Shown: piece after piece, positions 45,622-53,551 of the stretch
Layout: each line of letters begins with the position of its first letter
Numbering within the stretch: the stretch's first letter is position 1
Source: a candidate division BRC1 bacterium HGW-BRC1-1
GTDB lineage: Bacteria; Sumerlaeota; Sumerlaeia; Sumerlaeales; Sumerlaeaceae
Reading direction: 5' to 3'
Assembly (NCBI GenBank): GCA_002842095.1
Contig: PHCB01000007.1
Span: forward strand, 300,332 to 364,331
DNA length: 64,000 bases
The notes under the pieces: generated by a model
The model's database searches: none
What the model saw: the letters and a program-made list of their open reading frames with translations, nothing else
Told to the model about the DNA's origin: nothing
Made by a program: the position numbers and the translations under genes

Positions 45622-46869
45622 ATGAGAACGTGCCCAACCTGCGGATTCCGCAACATTGATGCGAACCTGCGCTGCCTCAAATGCCAGTCGCTGTTGCACG
45701 ATGACGAGATCGCGCTTGCTGCGGCAAAGCGAGCCGCGAAAAAAAATCAGGAAAGCTCGTTGGGCATCTGGTGGGGAGCCCTGCGCGAACGGTTCGTTGA
45801 GCGAAATCCCCTGAGACATTGGTGGGAACTGCCCCAGGGCCTGCCCCATCGCTATCCGTGGATGGCCGGAATGTTCGCCTTCTTCCCGGGGGCGGGGCAG
45901 ATTTACAATCATCAGTGGGGCAAGGCAGTGCTGCTGGCCGGGTCCTGGTGGGTGCTTGCCGCAGTCGCCTGGTTTACGATATATGAGCCATTTTCCAATG
46001 CCGTCCTGATCATGTTGCTGTTGGCCCTGATCTATATTTGGAGTGATGCCGTCACAACCTCCAACCGCATCAACGGTGGCTTCTGGCCCTTGCGCAACGC
46101 CGTGGCGCTGTGGTTCGCGGGGCTTTTTCTGGCGGGCATCGTGATTACGGCGCTTCAGTTTTTGCTACCGGCCCTGCTCTTCGCCGCAGTGTTGGGATGG
46201 GTGGCTGTGGTCAAAGTTATCCATGAGTCGACACCGGGTGCATTGCGGCGAGCCCGCTGGCTATGGGTCTCTGCAGCGGTTATCCTCACCCTCCTGCTGG
46301 CGGGTGTTTGGAGAAGCGATACGCAGCGGATTTTCAGTTTCGTTCGCATCATCAAATCCTCCTCCGCCCCTCTCATTGAGCAGGGAGATATGGTGCTGGT
46401 GAACAATATCGCCTATTGGTTCGCGCGGCCGACGTTGGGAGAGATCATTCATTTCGATCCGGCGGCTTTCAGGATAGAAACGGGCGGAGGCACCGGAGAT
46501 GCCATCGTCGTGAATCCCCAGGATTATTTCCAACGGGTTTGCGGTTTGGGGGGCGACGTAATCGAGATGCGCGACGGGCAGATTCTGCGCAATGGTGCTC
46601 CCATGCCCGCCGGAATTTTACCAATAGATGCCGGGCAATTGCCTGCTCTGCGCTATGAAGTTCCGAGTGATCACGTGTTTGCTCCGGTCATTCAGATACC
46701 TGAAGACCTCATGGCCTCGCTGCTTCAGAATCGGTCGTCGACTTCGCTTTCCGAGGGCGTCTTAATTGGTTATATCGAATCCACCATGGTGCCGTATGAT
46801 AAAATATTCGGGCGTGCCTGGGGGATCGTAAACCCTCCCGGCCACCGTGGTTTGTTACGTCCCCGTTGA
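45622..46869 (+). CDS. Zinc-ribbon, polytopic signal-peptidase-I-like protein lacking the catalytic lysine
   Basis: This 415-residue protein starts with a zinc ribbon (CPTCGFRNIDANLRCLKC). Four or so membrane helices follow, the first after a FPGAGQIYNHQWGKA motif seen in small TM2/DUF5683-like proteins. The C-terminal half is an S26 signal-peptidase fold: SSAPLIEQGDMVLVNNIAY (Ser247, the nucleophile position), IIHFDPAAF, YFQRVCGLGGDVIEM and the C-terminal GRAWGIVNPPGHRG. In active enzymes the lysine before RVIG is the general base; here it is Gln304. It is therefore probably inactive or uses another base. It lies between secG and hsp20/lon, so a role in membrane-protein handling is plausible. 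Confidence 0.72.
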   Translation: MRTCPTCGFRNIDANLRCLKCQSLLHDDEIALAAAKRAAKKNQESSLGIWWGALRERFVERNPLRHWWELPQGLPHRYPWMAGMFAFFPGAGQIYNHQWGKAVLLAGSWWVLAAVAWFTIYEPFSNAVLIMLLLALIYIWSDAVTTSNRINGGFWPLRNAVALWFAGLFLAGIVITALQFLLPALLFAAVLGWVAVVKVIHESTPGALRRARWLWVSAAVILTLLLAGVWRSDTQRIFSFVRIIKSSSAPLIEQGDMVLVNNIAYWFARPTLGEIIHFDPAAFRIETGGGTGDAIVVNPQDYFQRVCGLGGDVIEMRDGQILRNGAPMPAGILPIDAGQLPALRYEVPSDHVFAPVIQIPEDLMASLLQNRSSTSLSEGVLIGYIESTMVPYDKIFGRAWGIVNPPGHRGLLRPR

Positions 46870-46926
46870 CGTTGTGTAATGGGTTCGTCTAAAAGTTGTA
46901 GCGTAACCGAGTATCCCGTCTGAAAG

Positions 46927-46961
46927 GTCGGGGCTCAAATTGGGTGCGTTGTTGCCCCGAC
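46927..46961 (+). promoter_or_regulatory. 8-bp inverted repeat in the hsp20 leader
   Basis: GTCGGGGC (46927-46934) and GCCCCGAC (46954-46961) are perfect complements with a 19-nt loop, 33 bp before the hsp20 start. It could be an RNA hairpin (thermometer-like) or a repressor site. It does not match the CIRCE consensus. Confidence 0.35.
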
Positions 46962-46994
46962 GCATGCAAAGCAAAAGCTGCGAGGTGCAAGAGC

Positions 46995-47444
46995 ATGATG
47001 GTGACGGTCTGCAAATTAAACGATTGCGCGGCAAACGACGATTTTCCTTCGTCGGATGCCCGGCGGCTTCTGGATGATTTGTTCGGTTTTCAAAAACCGC
47101 ACTACTGCGCCGCCGAACGGATCTGGTCGCCACCCACCGATGTGGTGGAACTGAGCGATGCCATCCTCATCAAAATGGAACTGGCGGGCGTGGCCGAGGA
47201 GGACGTGCAGGTTCGTGTTAACGACAACTATCTCGTCATTCGCGGAGTGCGTCACGACGAGCATGCTCTCAAGCCCGAAAACTTCCACCTGATGGAAATC
47301 CATTACGGACAATTCGAACGGATTTTCCGCCTTCCCTCAGGGATGAAAATAGCCAACGTCACGGCTGTTCTGTTGAACGGCTTCTTGCGAATCACCGTGC
47401 CGAAAGACACGCGCATTCTGAAATTCTGCATCGAGATCCAGTAG
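46995..47444 (+). CDS. Small heat-shock protein Hsp20 (alpha-crystallin family)
   Basis: The 149-residue protein contains the alpha-crystallin domain: PPTDVVELSDAILIKMELAGV, DVQVRVNDNYLVIRGVRHDE, FERIFRLPSGM and the strand before the C-terminus (GFLRITVPKD). The C-terminal IxI-like tail (FCIEIQ) may mediate oligomer contacts. It holds unfolding proteins without ATP. AGGTG lies 7 bases before the ATG at 46995; an upstream TTG/CTG extension would add a Cys-rich leader of low plausibility. Lon lies 59 bp downstream. Confidence 0.9.
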   Translation: MMVTVCKLNDCAANDDFPSSDARRLLDDLFGFQKPHYCAAERIWSPPTDVVELSDAILIKMELAGVAEEDVQVRVNDNYLVIRGVRHDEHALKPENFHLMEIHYGQFERIFRLPSGMKIANVTAVLLNGFLRITVPKDTRILKFCIEIQ

Positions 47445-47503
47445 TAAGTCTGTCTTTTTCTTCCCGTTCCGCACCACGCCACTCTCAGCACAAGGGAGCC
47501 TAC

Positions 47504-50092
47504 ATGAGCGACATGACCGACAATATCATCCACGATTCATCTGAAACTCCGCTGCCCGAAATCCTGCCCATTCTGCCCATTGATTCATTCGTTTTGTTTC
47601 CCTCCATCATCGCCCCCATCGTGGTGGCAGAGGAGAAAAGCAAAAAGCTGGTGGATGAAACGCTGGGTGGCGATCGCATGGTGGGCATCGTCACGCGTTC
47701 TCCCGAATTCGACAATTCGGATACTTTCGAACAGCTTCACAGCGTGGGTGTCGCCGCAAAAATTCTGAAGATGATCAAGATGCCCGACGGCACGGTGCGC
47801 CTTCTCGTGCACGGGTTGAAGCGAATCAGCATCGAGGCCGAATCCACAACACCGTACTTAAAGGCCCGCGTGAAAGCCCTCGAAGACGTGGTGGAGGAGG
47901 ACCCCGAAGCGACAGCGCTCCATAAAACCGTGTTGAACCTCATCGCCCGGGCCGCGGAACTCTCGCATCTGCCGGAGGATCTGGTGACGGCCGCGAATAA
48001 CATCGAAGAGGCCGGTCGTCTGGCTGATCTCGTAACGTCGAACATGAGCCTCAAGGTGCGGGAGCAGCTCATGATTCTCGACGAAACAAATGTGAGCGAC
48101 CGACTTCGTCAGCTTCTCATTTTCCTGACGCGGGAAATCGAGGTGATGGAACTGGGCAACCAGATACAGACCCGCGTGAAAACTGAGATCGACAAGAACC
48201 AGCGGGAGTATTACCTGCGCGAGCAGATGAAAGCCATCCGCTCCGAGCTTGGCGACGACGATGGCAGCGGCACGCAACAGTTGGAAGATTTGCGCAAGCG
48301 TCTGGCGGAAAAAGAGCTTCCGGATAACGTGTATGAAGTCGCCATGCGCGAGATCAAACGGCTTTTCGGCATGCAACCTTCAAGCGCAGAATACACCGTC
48401 TCGCGCACCTATGTGGACTGGCTGCTGGACCTGCCATGGCTGGAAAGTTCGAAGGATTCCCTCGACATCCAGGAAGCGGAAAAAATCCTGAACGAGGATC
48501 ATTACGATCTGGAAAAGGTGAAACAGCGGATCCTCGAGTACCTCAGCGTTCTGAAGTTGAAGGATGACATGAAGGGGCCTATTCTCTGCCTTGCGGGCCC
48601 TCCGGGTGTGGGAAAAACGAGTCTGGGCAAGAGCATCGCGCGCGCGGTGAATCGTGAGTTTTATCGTCTGTCCCTTGGCGGAATGCGCGATGAGGCGGAG
48701 ATTCGCGGGCACCGCCGCACGTACATCGGGGCCATGCCGGGGCGGATCATCAAGGGACTGAAACACGTGGGCGCCAACAACCCGGTGATGATGCTCGACG
48801 AGATAGACAAGCTGGCGAGCGATTATCGCGGCGATCCGGCGGCGGCTCTGCTGGAAGTTCTGGACCCCGAGCAAAACAACACCTTCACGGATAATTATCT
48901 CGACCTTCCCTTCGACCTGTCGCGTGTGCTTTTCATCACCACTGCGAATATGCTGGAGACGATCCCCGGCCCGCTGCGCGACCGCATGGAGGTTATCACC
49001 CTGTCGGGTTATACGGCGCAGGAAAAGCTGATGATCGCGAAGAAGTACCTCGTGCCACGCCAGATGAAAGCCAACGGCATCGAACGCCGACACATTTCGT
49101 TCGCGGACTCTGCGCTGCTTAAAATCATCGAGGGCTACACGCGCGAGGCCGGACTGCGCAATCTTGAGCGTGCCATCGGGGCCGTTTGCCGAAAGGTTGC
49201 GTATAAGGTGGCTGCGGGCAAGGCCAACAAAGGTGTCACGCGCATTACGCCCAAGTTGGTGGAAACGTTGCTCGGACCTGAGACCTATCATTCCGAGGTG
49301 GCTCAGCGGATGGGCATACCCGGTGTGGCCATCGGCCTTGCATGGACCCCCGTTGGCGGCGAAATTCTGTTCATTGAATGCAGCCGTACGCGCGGTGTGG
49401 GGCGGTTCATCCTGACCGGTCAACTCGGCGACGTGATGCGCGAAAGTGCGCACGCTGCCATGACGTACCTGCGGGGTGTGGCGAATCGCCTGCACATTCC
49501 CGATGAGGCGTTTGTGAAGAATGACATCCACATTCACATCCCGGCGGGAGCCATTCCGAAAGACGGGCCGTCTGCCGGCATCACGTTGTGTGTGGCGCTG
49601 GCTTCGCTGCTCACCGGGCGCCCCGTGAAAGACTATCTGGCCCTGACCGGCGAGATAAGTTTGAAGGGGAATGTGCTGCCCATCGGTGGATTGAAGGAGA
49701 AGGTTCTGGGCGCGGCGCGCGCGGGAATTCAGGAGATCATCCTGCCCAAGCGTAATGAGGCCGACCTCGAACAGTTACCGCCTGAGATTCGAAAGAAGAT
49801 CAAATTCCACGCGGTCGACCACATCGATCAGGTCCTGCTGCTCAGTCTCCAACCCGCCAAGACGCGCAAAAAGTCCGCGACGAAACCGGCGGCGAAAAGC
49901 GCAGCAAAGAAGAAGGCCACCGAGAAGGGCACGAAGAAACCTGCGACCAAGCCCAAGGCAACTACTCCCACCAAGAAGGCGCCGGTCAAGAAGGCGCCGG
50001 TGGACAAAAAGAAACCCGCTGCAAAGCCCACGGCGCCGAAGAAAAAAAGCGCTCCTGCGAAAAAAACCGTCCGCGGAAAAACATCGCGATGA
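47504..50092 (+). CDS. lon: ATP-dependent Lon protease with Lys/Ala/Pro-rich C-terminal tail
   Basis: This 862-residue protein has the N-terminal LAN domain (ILPIDSFVLFPSIIAPIVV), an AAA+ module (Walker A GPPGVGKT near residue 365; Walker B MMLDEIDKL), and the Lon protease domain with the Ser690-Lys733 dyad (KDGPSAGIT, GGLKEKVLGA). It degrades damaged and regulatory proteins. From about residue 785 to the end lies a basic repeat-rich tail (KKPATKPKATTPTKKAPVKK and similar) like histone H1/HU-type tails, which standard Lon lacks. AAGGGAG precedes the ATG. It follows hsp20 in a probable stress operon. Confidence 0.95.
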   Translation: MSDMTDNIIHDSSETPLPEILPILPIDSFVLFPSIIAPIVVAEEKSKKLVDETLGGDRMVGIVTRSPEFDNSDTFEQLHSVGVAAKILKMIKMPDGTVRLLVHGLKRISIEAESTTPYLKARVKALEDVVEEDPEATALHKTVLNLIARAAELSHLPEDLVTAANNIEEAGRLADLVTSNMSLKVREQLMILDETNVSDRLRQLLIFLTREIEVMELGNQIQTRVKTEIDKNQREYYLREQMKAIRSELGDDDGSGTQQLEDLRKRLAEKELPDNVYEVAMREIKRLFGMQPSSAEYTVSRTYVDWLLDLPWLESSKDSLDIQEAEKILNEDHYDLEKVKQRILEYLSVLKLKDDMKGPILCLAGPPGVGKTSLGKSIARAVNREFYRLSLGGMRDEAEIRGHRRTYIGAMPGRIIKGLKHVGANNPVMMLDEIDKLASDYRGDPAAALLEVLDPEQNNTFTDNYLDLPFDLSRVLFITTANMLETIPGPLRDRMEVITLSGYTAQEKLMIAKKYLVPRQMKANGIERRHISFADSALLKIIEGYTREAGLRNLERAIGAVCRKVAYKVAAGKANKGVTRITPKLVETLLGPETYHSEVAQRMGIPGVAIGLAWTPVGGEILFIECSRTRGVGRFILTGQLGDVMRESAHAAMTYLRGVANRLHIPDEAFVKNDIHIHIPAGAIPKDGPSAGITLCVALASLLTGRPVKDYLALTGEISLKGNVLPIGGLKEKVLGAARAGIQEIILPKRNEADLEQLPPEIRKKIKFHAVDHIDQVLLLSLQPAKTRKKSATKPAAKSAAKKKATEKGTKKPATKPKATTPTKKAPVKKAPVDKKKPAAKPTAPKKKSAPAKKTVRGKTSR

Positions 50093-50095
50093 TAT

Positions 50096-50135
50096 AAAAA
50101 AAGGGCGATGCGCGGCGTTCAACCGTGCATCTCCC
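50096..50135 (-). terminator. Intrinsic terminator of the downstream heparinase-like gene
   Basis: On the minus strand a stem of 13 positions with two mismatches (50135-50123 with 50115-50103) is followed by seven T (50102-50096). It lies in the 66-bp gap between the convergent lon and heparinase-like genes. Confidence 0.75.
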
Positions 50136-50158
50136 AGTTTTGTAATTGTCGGACAGTG

Positions 50159-53100
50159 TCAGGGGCCGTCGTTGCCCGCCTGGCCGAAGAGATCCCACGT
50201 TGCGGCGAGGGGGAAATCGACGCGATGTCCTTCCACGAAATCCATCACCCAATACAGTTTGTCTTTTTCCAACAGTGTTTCGGGCGTGGTGCGGATGGCC
50301 AGAATGTGAGGGGTGGCCGTGATGCGTCCCACCAGCTTGCCTTCGCTGTCGGCTATATGGTGTCCGTCCAGCGCGTGGGTGCTCTTGGAATGTACGTAGG
50401 CCAGCGGCAGGGGGATGGTCAGGCTGGTAAGGCCATCGTCGCTCACGGTATCCACGCGGAACTGCTGCAGGGCCACGCTCTTGGCGTCCACGGTGATCGT
50501 TCCATCTTTGGATAGCGTGATGTTGCCACCGCTCTCCGATCCATCGATTTCCATGGTCACATCCACAGGGTAGCCCTCGCCCGATAGCACCACTTCGGGA
50601 CAGAACGTTTTTGCGATGCCACCTTGGATGTGAGTCTTCTCCAGAAGCCAACCGGGGCTACCGGCTAACTCTCCGTCAGTCGCGTCGGGCTTTGAGACTT
50701 TCCCGGGGAGATCAACCTTTCCCGTTTTGAAAGTTCCCTTGGCCAGATCAACCGAAGCCACGTTTGTGGAGGGAGTGGCGGGAGTCTTCAAAAGCTCCAC
50801 GCCATCCACCGCAAGTTTGCGACCGCGCATCATGGAAGCATGCACCGGGTCTCCGTTGGAATCGAACCGAACGAACGCCATTTCAGCCGCAGCCGAAACG
50901 CTCTTTTTGTTGCTGACCTTGAGCACTTCTTCTGTCCCGGCATTTTCACCCAGAAGTAGAAGATCTGTGGCACCATTGGTGAGTTCGATCTTCAACGCCA
51001 CAGGCCCGCGTTTGTCGTTGCGTAATACTTCGATTCGGCGAACGGTTCGTTGCTTGCGATAAGGCTCGATGACCGTGAGGAAGCGCGATTCACTGCTGCC
51101 TTCGTCTCGGGCGAGAATGAAGTTATAGAGGTGCGCACCCAACAGGTCGGGAGCGTTCGCGGCATAAGCCCCCATCTCGTTCGTGGGGAAGAAGCCCACA
51201 CGAAGGTGGGCGTCGTCGCTGCCCTCCAGAGCCCAGGTGGCGCTCCACGGTTTGGCGGTTTTAGCCCCGCGCAGGTTGTAAAGGAAACCGTATCCGCGGC
51301 CCGGAGGCATCCATCCGTAGCCACCAGCGTCATCGGGCGGGTCGACCGGAGTGATGGTCTCGGCGTTGCCCACGCGCTCGCCCCAGCTTCGTCCGGGGGC
51401 GTTCCACGAGGCATCGCGGAATTCGGGGCTGAGGCCCGCGGCTGTCCACGCGCCCTTCACTGGCTTCGGGTCGATTCCCTCCATTGTGAGGGCGGCCGTG
51501 AGTAGCTTGTCATTCCACGGAGCATGGAAGCTGTAGTCACGGAACGAACCACCTTTCACATCGAACAGGTCAATGTAGTAACTGTTGGCCTCGTCGACGA
51601 CCACGGTCACGATGCGGCGACGGAATTTCTCCACGGGGAGCTTCTCCGGGTCGAACTGCAACCGTCCGTCCGCGTCCATATACTTGACGACATCGCCGTT
51701 CAAAAAGCTCCGCCAGTTCGATCCCGGCGTCTTTTTGAAGTAGCCGTCCATGGCCGCGTCGCCGTCCACTGTCACGATGCAATGGGCCACGGCGCGGGTG
51801 CTCCAGCCCTTGTGGAGCGGCGTGTCGAATGTTCCGTAACCCAGCTCCGCGCAAAGCTCGCGCCCGAGATCAAACAGGTTCAGGCCCAGATTATCGTCTT
51901 GAGCGTGGGGAAGATTCGGTCCTCCGCGCACAATGATTCCGCGCTTGTCGGGCCAGTCGCCAAATTGGAACCCGGCCATGCCCTTCGTGCTGAAGAAGCG
52001 GCCATCCCCGAACATGTTGAATTCGTCCGGATTACCGGTTTTCTTCGGAATTGGGTTGGGATTTTTCATCAGCCACCACCACGGTGCCACGGGAGCTTTG
52101 GGTGGCGCGGGGTCAGCACCTGCCTGCAGCATGGCGTCGGTGCGCTTTTTCAGGGCCTTGTCGGTCGTATAAAAACCGAGGCGCGCAATTTCCAGAAATT
52201 GTGTGATGTTGAAGCTGGCTGCGGGTTTGGTAATTATGGCATTGTCGCCATGGCTGTTGCCAAGACTGACGCGGCGCCCCGTGAAGTTCATGTCGGTGTT
52301 ATCCACGATCAGCTTCTGCAGCTTTGGATGGTCCATGAAGTTGCGGGCCGGGGGGAAATCTCCCGGATATCCCGCATATTTTTCCGGACGATAGTTGGCC
52401 AGCATTTCAGCCATATCCAGGAAAACGCTGCGCGTGAAAATCGTGTAGCCCATGGAGGTTTCGTAATACATTCCGTCGCGGTCCACGGTGTTCTCAAGCA
52501 AGGCGTCCAACGATGCGATGCCCCAGCGGATGTAATCCGCGTTGCCGAACAGGAGCCCCGTTGCTATCATCCCGCGCACGCTGTCGGCCTCGTGGTTGTG
52601 CAGCGTGGAAAGGCGTCCTTCGCGCACATCGAAGTTATTCCAGAGATAGTCCTCGAACAGGCCCAGTCGTATGTTCTCGCCGATCTTGGTTCCCGGGTTG
52701 GTGGGCGAGTCCGTTTGCATCATAGGGTGATTACCCACCAGATCGATGTTTCGCGCCATGGGTGCCTGGGCGCGATGGACAATGCTGGTCAGCAGATGGA
52801 AACGGCCTTTGTCTTTGGTCTGATCTTCGTCATAGTCAAAGTCGCGCGGACCGCGGGTGCTGGGTTGTAAGGTCGCCAGAGCGTCCATCATCACAATGGC
52901 CTTGCGGGCGTAGGCTTCGTTGCCCGTCAATGCGTAGCTCAGCGCCAGCACGCTGGACCCTGTGCCGTCGGGTCCCTGCGCGGAGTACATACTGTTCACC
53001 ACGAAGGCGTTCCAGACGGCGGTCAGATAGTAGCGCTTGCCGTCAATCATCACGCCTTTGCCGGTGTCGTGATAAGGGCTGGCGGGGTCGGGATCAGGGA

Positions 53101-53509
53101 AGACGGTTTCGCATTTCGGGCAGATTGTTTTTCCGGGGCGATCCAGTGAACAGGTTTCGGCTCCGAATGGTTTCCATCGCGCCTTGCACTTCGGGCAGCC
53201 GTTTTGTCCGTAGGAAAAAAGCGAGCCCGGCTTGGGCAACAACGAGCGAATTTCGTCATCGCTGAGGGCCATCCATTCGTCGGCCTTGGCGGTCATGTAA
53301 TCGCGCATGCCCGCACGCCACGGTTGCGCGTTGATCATCGCGCGGGTGGCGGTCAGTTCCTCGGCGGAATAATACAGGCCGACCATGGGCGGTAACGGAA
53401 CGGTGGAGGTGGTCTTATCTGCGCTGTGAGCCGGACTGGCCGGGGCCCACAGAACAAGCACGAATGCTGCAACGAGGATTTGGCGGATCGATCTTGCTAA
53501 AGAGAACAT
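50159..53509 (-). CDS. Secreted heparinase II/III-like protein, copy A
   Basis: This 1116-residue exported protein has a signal peptide (hydrophobic residues about 10-24, cleavage after AHS-A). A cysteine cluster (Cys105, 108, 120, 130, 133) with CPKC...CPKC spacing probably binds zinc. An alpha/alpha-toroid domain follows (ALSYALTGNEAYARKAIVMMDAL, then LHNHEADSVRGMI, DRDGMYYETSMGYTIF), then a beta-sandwich of heparinase II/III type (ILVRGG-like GGPNLPHAQDDNLGLNLF, GYFKKTPGSNW). Such lyases cleave uronic-acid-containing polysaccharides by elimination. It lies 42 bp after its paralog (copy B) in the same orientation. The substrate is unknown. Confidence 0.8.
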   Translation of the reverse strand: MFSLARSIRQILVAAFVLVLWAPASPAHSADKTTSTVPLPPMVGLYYSAEELTATRAMINAQPWRAGMRDYMTAKADEWMALSDDEIRSLLPKPGSLFSYGQNGCPKCKARWKPFGAETCSLDRPGKTICPKCETVFPDPDPASPYHDTGKGVMIDGKRYYLTAVWNAFVVNSMYSAQGPDGTGSSVLALSYALTGNEAYARKAIVMMDALATLQPSTRGPRDFDYDEDQTKDKGRFHLLTSIVHRAQAPMARNIDLVGNHPMMQTDSPTNPGTKIGENIRLGLFEDYLWNNFDVREGRLSTLHNHEADSVRGMIATGLLFGNADYIRWGIASLDALLENTVDRDGMYYETSMGYTIFTRSVFLDMAEMLANYRPEKYAGYPGDFPPARNFMDHPKLQKLIVDNTDMNFTGRRVSLGNSHGDNAIITKPAASFNITQFLEIARLGFYTTDKALKKRTDAMLQAGADPAPPKAPVAPWWWLMKNPNPIPKKTGNPDEFNMFGDGRFFSTKGMAGFQFGDWPDKRGIIVRGGPNLPHAQDDNLGLNLFDLGRELCAELGYGTFDTPLHKGWSTRAVAHCIVTVDGDAAMDGYFKKTPGSNWRSFLNGDVVKYMDADGRLQFDPEKLPVEKFRRRIVTVVVDEANSYYIDLFDVKGGSFRDYSFHAPWNDKLLTAALTMEGIDPKPVKGAWTAAGLSPEFRDASWNAPGRSWGERVGNAETITPVDPPDDAGGYGWMPPGRGYGFLYNLRGAKTAKPWSATWALEGSDDAHLRVGFFPTNEMGAYAANAPDLLGAHLYNFILARDEGSSESRFLTVIEPYRKQRTVRRIEVLRNDKRGPVALKIELTNGATDLLLLGENAGTEEVLKVSNKKSVSAAAEMAFVRFDSNGDPVHASMMRGRKLAVDGVELLKTPATPSTNVASVDLAKGTFKTGKVDLPGKVSKPDATDGELAGSPGWLLEKTHIQGGIAKTFCPEVVLSGEGYPVDVTMEIDGSESGGNITLSKDGTITVDAKSVALQQFRVDTVSDDGLTSLTIPLPLAYVHSKSTHALDGHHIADSEGKLVGRITATPHILAIRTTPETLLEKDKLYWVMDFVEGHRVDFPLAATWDLFGQAGNDGP

Positions 53510-53551
53510 GGGGATTCGCTCCTGCGAAAGTGGGACTGGGATGGGTTCAGG

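Noticed and set aside
46870..46994. CIRCE (HrcA) operator before hsp20
   Set aside because: The TTAGCACTC-N9-GAGTGCTAA pattern was sought and is not present.
51524..52870. 448-codon + strand frame over heparinase-like copy A
   Set aside because: Antisense shadow without any recognisable domain.
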